DNA of 8,449 nt from Microcaldota archaeon (GCA_023247345.1 JAHFGR010000047.1:1-8449), one strand, 5' to 3'; shown: positions 1-8,164, numbered from the stretch's first letter. Notes: a model not told the origin generated them from the sequence alone. A program made the numbers and translations.

Positions 1-94
1 TGTCTTTAGCTTCCCTAAGTTCAACACGAAGTCTTCGGACTTCTTGACGCGGATCGGATGATTTTTTTAGATGAGATCCGAATCTTCTTTGCAT
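1..94 (-). CDS. Basic protein of unknown function, N-terminus only (cut by left edge)
   Basis: An open frame enters from the left edge and begins with M-x-M (ATG at 100 and at 94), continuing with no stop for at least 31 codons. The visible start reads MQRRFGSHLKKSSDPRQE, followed by an Arg/Glu-rich stretch that looks helical or coiled-coil. A GGTGG ribosome-binding site at 106-102 lies 7 nt before the second ATG but only 1 nt before the first, so I favour 94. It follows rpoA1 by about 50 nt on the same strand and is probably co-transcribed. In archaea rpoA2 (A'') normally follows rpoA1, but this start does not resemble an RpoA2 N-terminus that I know. It may be another small inserted gene. 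Function is not recognised, and only about 31 residues are visible. Confidence 0.45.
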   Translation of the reverse strand, partial: MQRRFGSHLKKSSDPRQEVRRLRVELREAKD

Positions 95-146
95 TTTCAT
101 TCCACCATTTCACGCAACCGACCTAGAGCTTATTGCTTATAGCCGA

Positions 147-2759
<2,613 letters not shown>

Positions 2760-2767
2760 ATTATCAT

Positions 2768-2773
2768 TCCTCT
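2768..2773 (-). promoter_or_regulatory. Ribosome-binding site fixing the rpoA1 start
   Basis: AGAGGA lies 8 nt before the ATG at 2759 and supports that start over the upstream in-frame TTG at 2816. The stretch just upstream (about 2780-2800) is very AT-rich and contains TATA-like sequence, so an internal promoter for rpoA1 is possible but unproven. Confidence 0.6.
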
Positions 2774-2812
2774 TCAGATTATAATAAATATAATTTAACT
2801 TCTTCTTAATGA

Positions 2813-3214
2813 TCAAGCCAAACTGCCCAAGACATGGTCAACAGTTCTCGCATCTTTAAGGCGACTTTCTACTTGTTCTAAAGCGCGTAGTACTGAACCA
2901 TTAGTAAAATCCAATTGTCTTGATAATCTAATGTACTCTAATTCATCATTAGTAAGAGGGTTAAGAGGACAATTAGATAGGATATCAGCTTGTTCTAGTG
3001 ATAACTCTCTATTCGTAAATTGAATACCCGCGTAACGCCATGAAGCAATTGGATGCGAAACATGACAAATCCAAGGAGATTTGTTTTCTTGCAAAAATTT
3101 TGCAAAAAAGTTTTCAGCTCGTCTTTTGCCCCATGCCGTGCGCGTTGCATTAATCGTAGCAGCACGATCTTGTTTTACAACAACTCTTTTTTCAGTATGC
3201 GGAACAATGTACAT
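2813..3214 (-). CDS. Uncharacterised 133-aa protein between rpoB1 and rpoA1
   Basis: A 133-aa frame starts with ATG 3 nt after the rpoB1 stop. An AAGGA site (3225-3221) lies 6 nt before the ATG, inside the end of rpoB1, which suggests translational coupling. It ends about 50 nt before the rpoA1 ATG. The N-terminal 45 residues are basic (VVVKQDRAATINATRTAWGK, then RR and KF). The middle has a Trp/His/Cys patch (SPWICHVSHPIASWRYAG, 46-63). The C-terminal half is acidic and helical, with an ELEYIRLSRQLDF segment (91-103). I see no signal peptide or membrane segment. Cys50 and Cys82 do not form an obvious metal site. I do not recognise the family. Its position suggests co-expression with RNA polymerase, so a polymerase-associated or regulatory role is conceivable but not shown. 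The good ribosome-binding site, tight spacing and balanced composition support it as a real gene. Confidence 0.75.
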   Translation of the reverse strand: MYIVPHTEKRVVVKQDRAATINATRTAWGKRRAENFFAKFLQENKSPWICHVSHPIASWRYAGIQFTNRELSLEQADILSNCPLNPLTNDELEYIRLSRQLDFTNGSVLRALEQVESRLKDARTVDHVLGSLA

Positions 3215-3217
3215 ATT

Positions 3218-5056
3218 CTATCCTTTATCCTTCAATAATAATCTTGGGAAAATACTCATTGATTTAATTTCGTCTAGCAATAGCTTGAATGCATAACTTA
3301 CTTCTACCTGATGTATGTTTTCACCTTGGCAAACTGGGCAAAGATCTTTATTGCGCGCGTAGTCATGTGTTGCCACTCCGCCGCAATCGTTGCAAACAAG
3401 CTGTACAGTTTTATCGCTCTCTTCGAGCAAACGTTCTTTGATAAGCATACTCGCCCCATAGCTGATAAGACAATCCCGTTCCATTTCACCGAAACGTAAA
3501 CCACCTTCACGTGCACGGCCTTCTGTTGGCTGGTGAGTAAGTAATTGTACTGGACCTCTGCTTCGCACGTGCATCTTGTTACTAACTAAGTGATGTAATC
3601 TTTGATAATAAGCAACGCCAATGAAAATTTTAGCCTTTATTTCCTGACCAGTTACACCGTCATATAAAGTTTCTTCGCCATGCTCGTTAAACCCATTTTT
3701 CTTAAGCGTTTCAACAAATTCTTCTTCTTTATTACCGCTAAACGCAGAACCGTCTACTAATTTTCCTTCGAATGAAAACGCCTTACAACCAAGCATTTCT
3801 AGCAAATGGCCAGCAGTCATTCTACTTGGAATGGCATGTGGATTCATTATTAGATCTGGAACAATTCCATCTTTTGTAAATGGCATGTCTTCATGCGGAA
3901 CGAGCAAACCAATAACTCCTTTCTGACCATGCCTTGATGCAAATTTATCTCCTACTTCTGGAACTTTAACAGTACGAACTCGAACTTTTACTAATCTATT
4001 TCCGCTTGGACCTTCGGTAACAAGAACACTATCTACTCTGCCTGACTCGCCTGGCTTCAGAGCGAGCGAACTTTCGCGCTTTTTTTCTTCCACTGCACCG
4101 AAAACAGATATTTCTTCTAGAAATCTAGGTGGAGAGGTTTTGCCAACAAGCACGTCCTTGCCCTTAACATCGCTTTCTGGTAATATTATTCCATCTTCTG
4201 CCAAATGCCGATAAGACTCTTCGCCACGATAACCTGCAACATCTGGAGTAGGCGCTTCTACTTTATCTTTTTGGCCGCCAGGATAAACTCGCTCTTCTGT
4301 TTCATAAGTTTTGAACATTGCAACTCTGCCGAGCCCGCGATCAACTGCGCTTCGATTAACGACAAGCGCATCTGCCATATTATATCCGTGATAACTCGTT
4401 AACGCAACTATAAAGTTCTGGCCTGCGGATTTGTTTTTGAGCTTCATTGCCTTGTATATACTTGTTTGAAGAATTGGCTGCTGAGGATAAAACATAATGT
4501 AAGCGCGCGTATCGTAACGAAGATTAAAGTTAGTTGTATAAATACCTAGGCTTTGCTTAGCCATTGCGCATGCCATTGTAATTCTTGGTGAAGAATTATG
4601 TTCTGGATACGGCAACACAGATGAAACAACGCCAAAAATGCCTGCATTGTCTACTTCCAAATGGGTATGCTCTGGCAGGATTTCTTTTTCAGTAAGCGCT
4701 ACAAATGCATTTTCTTCTTCTTGTGCGTCTAAGTATTCGATAACGCCCATTTTTACAAGATGATGCCAGTTTAGATCATTGTTTTTTAATTTTTGTAAAA
4801 TTTCCGGAGTCATTCTGGACTTGCCGCCTTCAACTACTATGAACGGACGTCGCACACGACCTTTATCAGTAACTACGTGAAGCTCATCAAGCCTCTCGCT
4901 GTAGTAAACATTTACTTGAAAATTAATTTCGTTCATTCTTCGCTTTTCGCGTAAGCGCTGCGCTAGATCTGAGCCGCTTGGATGCAATCCAACATATTTT
5001 CCATTTAGATAAACAGATGTTCTCGAATCAGCAGTACGTTTTCTTCTTTTACCCAT
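3218..5056 (-). CDS. rpoB1: DNA-directed RNA polymerase subunit B' (RpoB1, beta-like C-terminal half)
   Basis: This is the C-terminal half of the beta-like subunit, 612 aa, the usual size for split archaeal B'. ATG 5056 has a GAGGTG site (5070-5065) at good spacing, and the N-terminus aligns with the family (LNGKYVGLHPS, 17-27; GRVRRPFIVVE, 66-76; VKMGVIEYLDAQEEENAFVAL, 101-121). Further motifs are LPYPEHN (148-154), SYHGYNMADALVVNRS (221-236), YPGGQ (258-262), YRGEESYRHL (276-285), VGKTSPPRFLEE (304-315), GDKFASRHGQKG (369-380), NPHAIPSRMTAGHLLE (405-420), TEGRAREGGLRFGEMERD (511-528), and a C-terminal zinc ribbon with C555, C558, C573 and C576. Several normally fixed positions differ: Ala228 replaces Glu in GYNxED, Ile159, Met161 and Ala162 occur where families read SPRNTYQ, and His508 stands for Arg in LTRQP. 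The gene is separated from rpoB2 by a small gene plus 129 bp, so it may have its own leader control. Confidence 0.97.
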   Translation of the reverse strand: MGKRRKRTADSRTSVYLNGKYVGLHPSGSDLAQRLREKRRMNEINFQVNVYYSERLDELHVVTDKGRVRRPFIVVEGGKSRMTPEILQKLKNNDLNWHHLVKMGVIEYLDAQEEENAFVALTEKEILPEHTHLEVDNAGIFGVVSSVLPYPEHNSSPRITMACAMAKQSLGIYTTNFNLRYDTRAYIMFYPQQPILQTSIYKAMKLKNKSAGQNFIVALTSYHGYNMADALVVNRSAVDRGLGRVAMFKTYETEERVYPGGQKDKVEAPTPDVAGYRGEESYRHLAEDGIILPESDVKGKDVLVGKTSPPRFLEEISVFGAVEEKKRESSLALKPGESGRVDSVLVTEGPSGNRLVKVRVRTVKVPEVGDKFASRHGQKGVIGLLVPHEDMPFTKDGIVPDLIMNPHAIPSRMTAGHLLEMLGCKAFSFEGKLVDGSAFSGNKEEEFVETLKKNGFNEHGEETLYDGVTGQEIKAKIFIGVAYYQRLHHLVSNKMHVRSRGPVQLLTHQPTEGRAREGGLRFGEMERDCLISYGASMLIKERLLEESDKTVQLVCNDCGGVATHDYARNKDLCPVCQGENIHQVEVSYAFKLLLDEIKSMSIFPRLLLKDKG

Positions 5057-5063
5057 CTCTTAT

Positions 5064-5084
5064 GCACCTCTTGTGCTCCTGCAC
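5064..5084 (-). promoter_or_regulatory. rpoB1 ribosome-binding region with two mutually exclusive short hairpins
   Basis: On the minus strand this stretch contains GTGC (5084-5081), AGGA, GCAC (5076-5073), AAGAG and a second GTGC (5067-5064). The central GCAC can pair with either GTGC, giving a 4-bp hairpin with a 4-nt or a 5-nt loop. The second pairing would hold part of the GAGGTG ribosome-binding site (5070-5065), while the first would leave it free. The stems are short, so a regulatory role is only a suggestion. The binding site itself, 8 nt from the rpoB1 ATG, is well supported. Confidence 0.4.
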
Positions 5085-5103
5085 TTATATATTTCTTATA
5101 TTA
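5085..5103 (-). promoter_or_regulatory. Possible internal TATA region for rpoB1
   Basis: Two TATA-like runs (AATATAAG and ATATATAAG on the minus strand) lie between the GC-rich element and the rpoB1 ribosome-binding site. A start about 25 nt beyond the farther one would fall near 5073 and keep the GAGGTG site in the transcript. The sequence is also AT-rich in the other direction, so direction and use are unproven. Confidence 0.3.
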
Positions 5104-5167
5104 GAATCGGGACCCCGCCGATTGCCTTGACGTCGCTTCTCTCCGTCGGTTATCGGCACCCCGATTC
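5104..5167 (-). other. GC-rich structured element between rpoB2/small gene and rpoB1
   Basis: About 64 bp, far richer in G+C than its surroundings. Read on the minus strand, GAATCGGG at 5167-5160 pairs with CCCGATTC at 5111-5104 (8 bp, 9 with a G-U pair). Inside it GCCGAT pairs with ATCGGC, and further in GACG pairs with CGTC around an 11-nt loop. The same parts can refold as two local hairpins, AATCGG/CCGATT with a 7-nt loop (5105-5123) and ATCGG/CCGAT with a 4-nt loop (5151-5164). It also carries a direct repeat, ATCGGGACCCCG (5106-5117) and ATCGGCACCCCG (5151-5162). I found no tRNA T-arm, box C/D or clear H/ACA K-turn. It could be an RNA leader element, a small RNA or a protein-binding DNA site. 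The structure is visible in the sequence; the function is unknown. Confidence 0.5.
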
Positions 5168-5174
5168 GACCGAC

Positions 5175-5183
5175 TTTATAAAA
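5175..5183 (-). promoter_or_regulatory. TATA-like box just after the small gene stop
   Basis: TTTTATAAA on the minus strand lies directly after the stop codon of the 120-aa gene. It matches the core of the boxes seen ahead of guaA and of the 156-aa gene. A start about 25 nt downstream would fall near 5154, inside the GC-rich element, which would leave the outer 5' arm of its long stem untranscribed. If the box is active, the locally paired fold would be favoured in that transcript. Confidence 0.35.
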
Positions 5184-5185
5184 CC

Positions 5186-5548
5186 TCATGAAAAATAATC
5201 TTTTCTTCTAGTTAATTTGACAGCTCCATATGGCAAGCCTCTTGCTGCACGTTCTTCTAAATGACCTCGATCTAGATGATGGGGGCGATCGAAACTATAA
5301 CTACCATCAGATCTCTGATCTTCTTTCCTTGGCTCTCTTCTTTTAGAACCCCCAGTTTTTTGTGGTTTAAACCCTTTAGGAACGTGAGTATAGCCATTAT
5401 CGCCGAATCCTGCAGCTTTATCAACAATAGGTTCTCTTCTTTTAATTTCTCTTCTTGGAGCTCCACGTAAAGTTGGACGAGAATGCTCGCCATCTTCTCT
5501 TCTTCCTAAAGCACGAACACTAGTTTGTGGTTGCTGATTTCTTGCCAT
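5186..5548 (-). CDS. Small highly basic, low-complexity protein between rpoB2 and rpoB1
   Basis: A 120-aa frame starts at ATG 5548. An alternative in-frame GTG at 5557 overlaps the rpoB2 stop as GTGA and would add 3 residues; GTGAT also serves as a plausible ribosome-binding site for the ATG. The protein is rich in Arg, Lys, Gly, Pro and Asp, with repeated RRE-like clusters (GRREDGEHSRP, APRREIKRREP, SKRREPRKEDQRSD) and a final KLTRRKDYFS. I see no hydrophobic core, membrane segment or cysteines, so it is probably largely disordered and could bind nucleic acid or the polymerase surface. I recognise no family. It lies exactly at the break between the two halves of the beta-like subunit, which in other archaea with split rpoB are usually directly adjacent. 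A real gene is likely from the overlap with rpoB2 and the shared strand, but composition alone gives no function. Confidence 0.7.
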   Translation of the reverse strand: MARNQQPQTSVRALGRREDGEHSRPTLRGAPRREIKRREPIVDKAAGFGDNGYTHVPKGFKPQKTGGSKRREPRKEDQRSDGSYSFDRPHHLDRGHLEERAARGLPYGAVKLTRRKDYFS

Positions 5549-5553
5549 AATTA

Positions 5554-7008
5554 TCACTTAACATCAAATGCTTTTATCAATCGCAAAATTTCTTCATCAT
5601 CAATGCCAGTGCTAACCTCTGCCATTACTGATAAGTTCTTTACAAGCGAACAACTTGGGCCTTCTGGAGTTTCATTTGGACATAGTCTTCCAGTGTGCGT
5701 TCCATGCAAATCTCTTGCCTTGAAGTGCGGATGCTTTTTACTAAGTGGAGAGATTATTCTGCGCAAATGGGATATTGTAGATAAATAACTAACACGATCA
5801 AGCAATTGCGAAACACCTGTCTGTCCTGCGATCCAGTTGCCTGTAGCCATTGCATATCTGATTCTATCTGCCATCGCATCCTGACGGACAAGTGTATGAA
5901 CTTGCAATCTACGACCGCGTGCATCTGCGCGCGATGCTTGATAAACTAAATCCTTTACTAAAAATTGGAATGCATATCTGAATAGTTCTTCCATTAGTTC
6001 TCCAGCAAGCTTAACGCGCTTATTTGCATAATGATCTTTGTCATCAGAGCCAAGCTCTTTGTATGAAACACGAACTGCCTTTTCTGCCATTTTTATCAAG
6101 AACTTCGCTTTTTCCGAACGATCAGCTTTATTAACACCAATATGCGGCAACAGATAGTTATCAAGAAGATTTTCCATTCTTGTTAATCTGAATTCTGCTG
6201 GTTGACCAGGAGAAAGCTTTCTGCTTAGCAGATCAACAGCTTCTTCCCTATTTCTGCTCTCTTCATTTTCAAGATTAAGGAAAACGTCATTTTGTACGCG
6301 CTTGTTTTGAGAGAATGCTTTTGTAATTTCTGAATTTGTTTCTAACGCAAGCACGCGAAGCAATTGAATCAATGAGATACCAGAGGGAGCCGAGGGAAAT
6401 TCTGCAGTAAATACACCGTCTGCATTTCTATCAACAACGCAACGAGCGCGGAAACCGAAATAAGTAGAAAATATTTTTGCAACAATTCCGCCACGCTCTT
6501 TTGTCACCATGAGCTTGTTCGGAACGAGATCTTCAATGCTAACAAGAACGCGTTCGCTTCCATTTATAATAAAGTAACCACCCGGATCATCACCATCTTC
6601 ACCGTTTTCTACAAGTTCGTTCTCGCCCATGTTAGCCAAATAACATAATTTTGATTTTACCATTATCGGAAGCTCGCCAATGAAAACGTCGCTATATGTG
6701 GGCCTTTCAACGCCGTTAAAAACAGGAACTATTTCTAAAAATATTGGTGACGCATAAGTTAGATTTCGCAATCTTGCTTCTAATGGAAATATTTGCCTAT
6801 AACCGCCTTTTACCTCGTAATATCTTGGCTGTTCTATGCGCACTTTGCCAAGCTTGAGTTCGAAGCCCTCGACGTTAGTATTGATCTTGGCAATTCTGGA
6901 GATAACATTTTGAACCCCTGTTTCTACAAATTTATTATAAGATTCTAATTGTTGCTTGACTACAGTATTGACTTTATAATATGCCTCGATCAAACCGTTT
7001 GAAACCAT
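5554..7008 (-). CDS. rpoB2: DNA-directed RNA polymerase subunit B'' (RpoB2, beta-like N-terminal half)
   Basis: This is the N-terminal half of the split archaeal beta-like subunit, 484 aa from ATG 7008. The frame extends to GTG 7020, but GGGAG (7018-7014) lies 5 nt before ATG 7008 and overlaps that GTG, so the ATG is preferred. Visible family blocks are the protrusion start (YNKFVETGVQNVI, 24-36), RLRNLTYASPIFLEI (79-93), FIGELPIMVKSKLCYL (109-124), PGGYFIINGSERVL (142-155), EDLVPNK (159-165), the LGSDDKDHYANKRVKLAGEL segment (319-338), and the fork/rifampicin-pocket-like region (GQTGVSQLLDRVSYLSTISHLRR, 395-417; ARDLHGTHTGRLCPNETPEG, 431-450). The end, at SLVKNLSVMAEVSTG and a short helical tail, is the usual split point. 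Differences from the common archaeal HWGRLCPFETPEGPNCGL are Thr439, Asn445, Ser452 and Ser454. It follows rpoH by 47 nt and is presumably co-transcribed with it. Confidence 0.97.
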   Translation of the reverse strand: MVSNGLIEAYYKVNTVVKQQLESYNKFVETGVQNVISRIAKINTNVEGFELKLGKVRIEQPRYYEVKGGYRQIFPLEARLRNLTYASPIFLEIVPVFNGVERPTYSDVFIGELPIMVKSKLCYLANMGENELVENGEDGDDPGGYFIINGSERVLVSIEDLVPNKLMVTKERGGIVAKIFSTYFGFRARCVVDRNADGVFTAEFPSAPSGISLIQLLRVLALETNSEITKAFSQNKRVQNDVFLNLENEESRNREEAVDLLSRKLSPGQPAEFRLTRMENLLDNYLLPHIGVNKADRSEKAKFLIKMAEKAVRVSYKELGSDDKDHYANKRVKLAGELMEELFRYAFQFLVKDLVYQASRADARGRRLQVHTLVRQDAMADRIRYAMATGNWIAGQTGVSQLLDRVSYLSTISHLRRIISPLSKKHPHFKARDLHGTHTGRLCPNETPEGPSCSLVKNLSVMAEVSTGIDDEEILRLIKAFDVK

Positions 7009-7032
7009 AATATCTCCCACCGCTATGAGCCT

Positions 7033-7045
7033 TGCGCAATGCGCA
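7033..7045. repeat. Short palindromic repeat between rpoH and rpoB2
   Basis: TGCGCAATGCGCA is two copies of the self-complementary hexamer TGCGCA separated by one base. It can also form a 5-bp hairpin with a 3-nt loop. It sits in the 47-nt gap between the rpoH stop and the rpoB2 ATG. It could be a minor mRNA hairpin or simply chance. Confidence 0.4.
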
Positions 7046-7055
7046 TCACCAATAA

Positions 7056-7316
7056 TTATTTTGCACTACTAACTACTAATCGATAAACAACATATTTTCC
7101 AGTCGTATCTTCGCGATTTATTGCGATTATGTCGCCTGCATTTGCTTTTGCTGCTTGTACTGACGCATCGCTGACAAGAATTTTGGGAAGCTGGCCTTCG
7201 TCGATACCAAATTTTTTAAGAACTCGTTTTTTTTCACTGTCGTTAATTACTTCCATTTTAGGAACTAGAAAATGAGATAAGACATCAATTGAACTCGCTG
7301 TTTTTTTCTTCGCCAA
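7056..7316 (-). CDS. rpoH: DNA-directed RNA polymerase subunit H (RpoH, Rpb5-like)
   Basis: This 86-aa protein matches archaeal RpoH, the counterpart of the C-terminal domain of eukaryotic Rpb5, which sits in the polymerase jaw near downstream DNA. Family features are DVLSHFLVPKMEV (12-24), a basic KKRVLKKFGI helix and turn (29-38), QLPKILVSDASV (42-53), AGDIIAINRED (60-70) and the C-terminal KYVVYRLVV strand. The usual reading of the first block is LVPKHE, so Met21 replaces His, and the usual DP turn is DA. The start is TTG at 7316, supported by AGGTGG at 7326-7321, 4 nt upstream, and by the expected MAKKK-type beginning. It is the first polymerase gene of the cluster, 131 bp after the preceding gene, with a TATA-like box in that gap. 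As in many archaea it heads the rpoH-rpoB-rpoA run. Confidence 0.95.
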   Translation of the reverse strand: MAKKKTASSIDVLSHFLVPKMEVINDSEKKRVLKKFGIDEGQLPKILVSDASVQAAKANAGDIIAINREDTTGKYVVYRLVVSSAK

Positions 7317-7342
7317 TAAACCACCTAGAATACAGAACCTAA

Positions 7343-7362
7343 GCTAACACTTAAGCATTAGC
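7343..7362. promoter_or_regulatory. Imperfect 20-bp dyad in the rpoH leader
   Basis: GCTAACACTT and AAGCATTAGC form an inverted repeat matching at 8 of 10 positions, with the centre at about 7352.5. It lies between the TATA-like region and the rpoH ribosome-binding site, near or just after the expected transcription start. It could be an operator for the polymerase operon or a leader hairpin. Symmetry is seen; function is inferred. Confidence 0.35.
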
Positions 7363-7387
7363 ACAGTAGGTAATATTGATAACGAAA

Positions 7388-7405
7388 GATTTAAAAATAA
7401 ATATG
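7388..7405 (-). promoter_or_regulatory. Putative TATA box of the RNA polymerase operon
   Basis: On the minus strand the AT-rich run CATATTTATTTTTAAATC lies about 75-90 nt before the rpoH start. It is the best TATA-like stretch in the gap. Transcription starting about 25 nt downstream (near 7365-7370) would give a leader of roughly 50 nt that contains the dyad and the AGGTGG site. Confidence 0.5.
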
Positions 7406-7447
7406 CTCCAACGCAAGCACCCAGAAATTTCTCAATTTATCATCAAT

Positions 7448-7918
7448 TTAGTAAAAGGTTCTTACTGCTGCCCAAACTTCAGTTTTTTGACCGAACTTTT
7501 CCAGGGAAATTTTTTCGATTTTGTACTGGGCCAAGACTTGTGAATAAGGTTGATGTATTCTTTCGCTGTGATCTTGTAGAACTGTCCGTAACATGCTCTC
7601 ATTTGGCGCCAGATATAACCCACCAGCAATAGTTTGTGATGATTGATGACCATTTGGAACTTTCATCGGTTTTTTTTGATCAAACATGAATAAAACGTCA
7701 CCACCAGCTTGTATATCACGTCTGAACACAAGTGCATATGTATCCTTATCTTGTCGCCCTATCCAGTACAGACCTGCAGCTTTAAAATCAAGTACGTTTC
7801 CAAACTCGTTAGAGTGTGTAAACATCTTTCCCAACGCATCTTTTAAATTCTGATCTAGCTGTTTAAGTACTTGCTGCGGTGTTAACTCTTCATGCTTTGA
7901 TTTATTTGCCTCGACCAT
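7448..7918 (-). CDS. Uncharacterised 156-aa protein upstream of rpoH
   Basis: A 156-aa frame starts at ATG 7918. There is no strong ribosome-binding site, but a TATA box (7947-7956) about 33 nt upstream predicts a very short leader of around 8 nt, consistent with leaderless-type translation. The N-terminal part is charged and helical (ELTPQQVLKQLDQNLKDALGK, 11-31). A central part appears beta-rich, with alternating hydrophobic residues (GLYWIGRQDKDTYALVFRRD, 49-68; GGDVLFMFDQ, 72-81; AGGLYLAPNES, 98-108). The C-terminus has a helix and then strand-like EVWAAVRTFY. It has no cysteines, signal peptide or membrane segment. I do not recognise the family. It is on the same strand as the polymerase operon, but a 131-bp gap with a separate TATA-like box suggests independent expression. 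Confidence 0.7.
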   Translation of the reverse strand: MVEANKSKHEELTPQQVLKQLDQNLKDALGKMFTHSNEFGNVLDFKAAGLYWIGRQDKDTYALVFRRDIQAGGDVLFMFDQKKPMKVPNGHQSSQTIAGGLYLAPNESMLRTVLQDHSERIHQPYSQVLAQYKIEKISLEKFGQKTEVWAAVRTFY

Positions 7919-7946
7919 TTTATCAACATCAATTTTATTGAGGAAG

Positions 7947-7956
7947 TTTTATAAAA
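7947..7956 (-). promoter_or_regulatory. TATA box of the 156-aa gene
   Basis: The palindromic TTTTATAAAA is centred about 33 nt before ATG 7918. With the usual archaeal spacing of about 25 nt, transcription would start near 7926. The same core, TTTTATAAAA, precedes guaA on the other strand. Confidence 0.6.
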
Positions 7957-8000
7957 CCTAGCTTTATTTTTTCATCGCGGTCGCAATTACTGAAGCTAGG
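7957..8000. repeat. 8-bp inverted repeat next to the TATA box
   Basis: CCTAGCTT (7957-7964) and AAGCTAGG (7993-8000) are perfect inverted copies separated by 28 bp. The left copy abuts the TATA box of the 156-aa gene, in the position where the archaeal BRE and upstream operator sites lie. The repeat may be a regulator site or a hairpin. The rest of the divergent gap, to the guaA promoter, is AT-rich without another clear signal. Confidence 0.45.
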
Positions 8001-8164
8001 AAATAGTAATGGTATTGAAATTATCGCCCATAACGTAGAAAATAAAGATTATAGGATTGTTGGCAGAGCAATATGATAATGAAGAAATGTCAGTGGTTTA
8101 AATTTCATTAGGAAAAAGATTGGACTATGTTTTTCCTTTTGCATGTATAAATAACACTGACTGG

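Noticed and set aside
2760..2816. N-terminal extension of rpoA1 to TTG 2816
   Set aside because: The 19 extra residues are Lys/Tyr/Asn-rich and unlike any RpoA1 start. They are encoded by the AT-rich spacer, and the AGAGGA site points to ATG 2759.
5104..5167. tRNA, split or permuted tRNA, or box C/D or H/ACA guide RNA in the GC-rich element
   Set aside because: There is no T-loop consensus in a 5-bp stem, no C/D boxes, and the apical loop lacks a proper K-turn and a 3' ACA. It is kept only as an unclassified structured element.
7025..7048. Seven-codon ORF (MRIAQGS) between rpoH and rpoB2
   Set aside because: It is too short to support as a gene. A GGTG precedes it, but the spacing is poor and the sequence is dominated by the TGCGCA palindrome.
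7419..7447. Terminator after the 156-aa gene
   Set aside because: Only a short T run (TTTTA) and no hairpin are visible; this is too weak to call.
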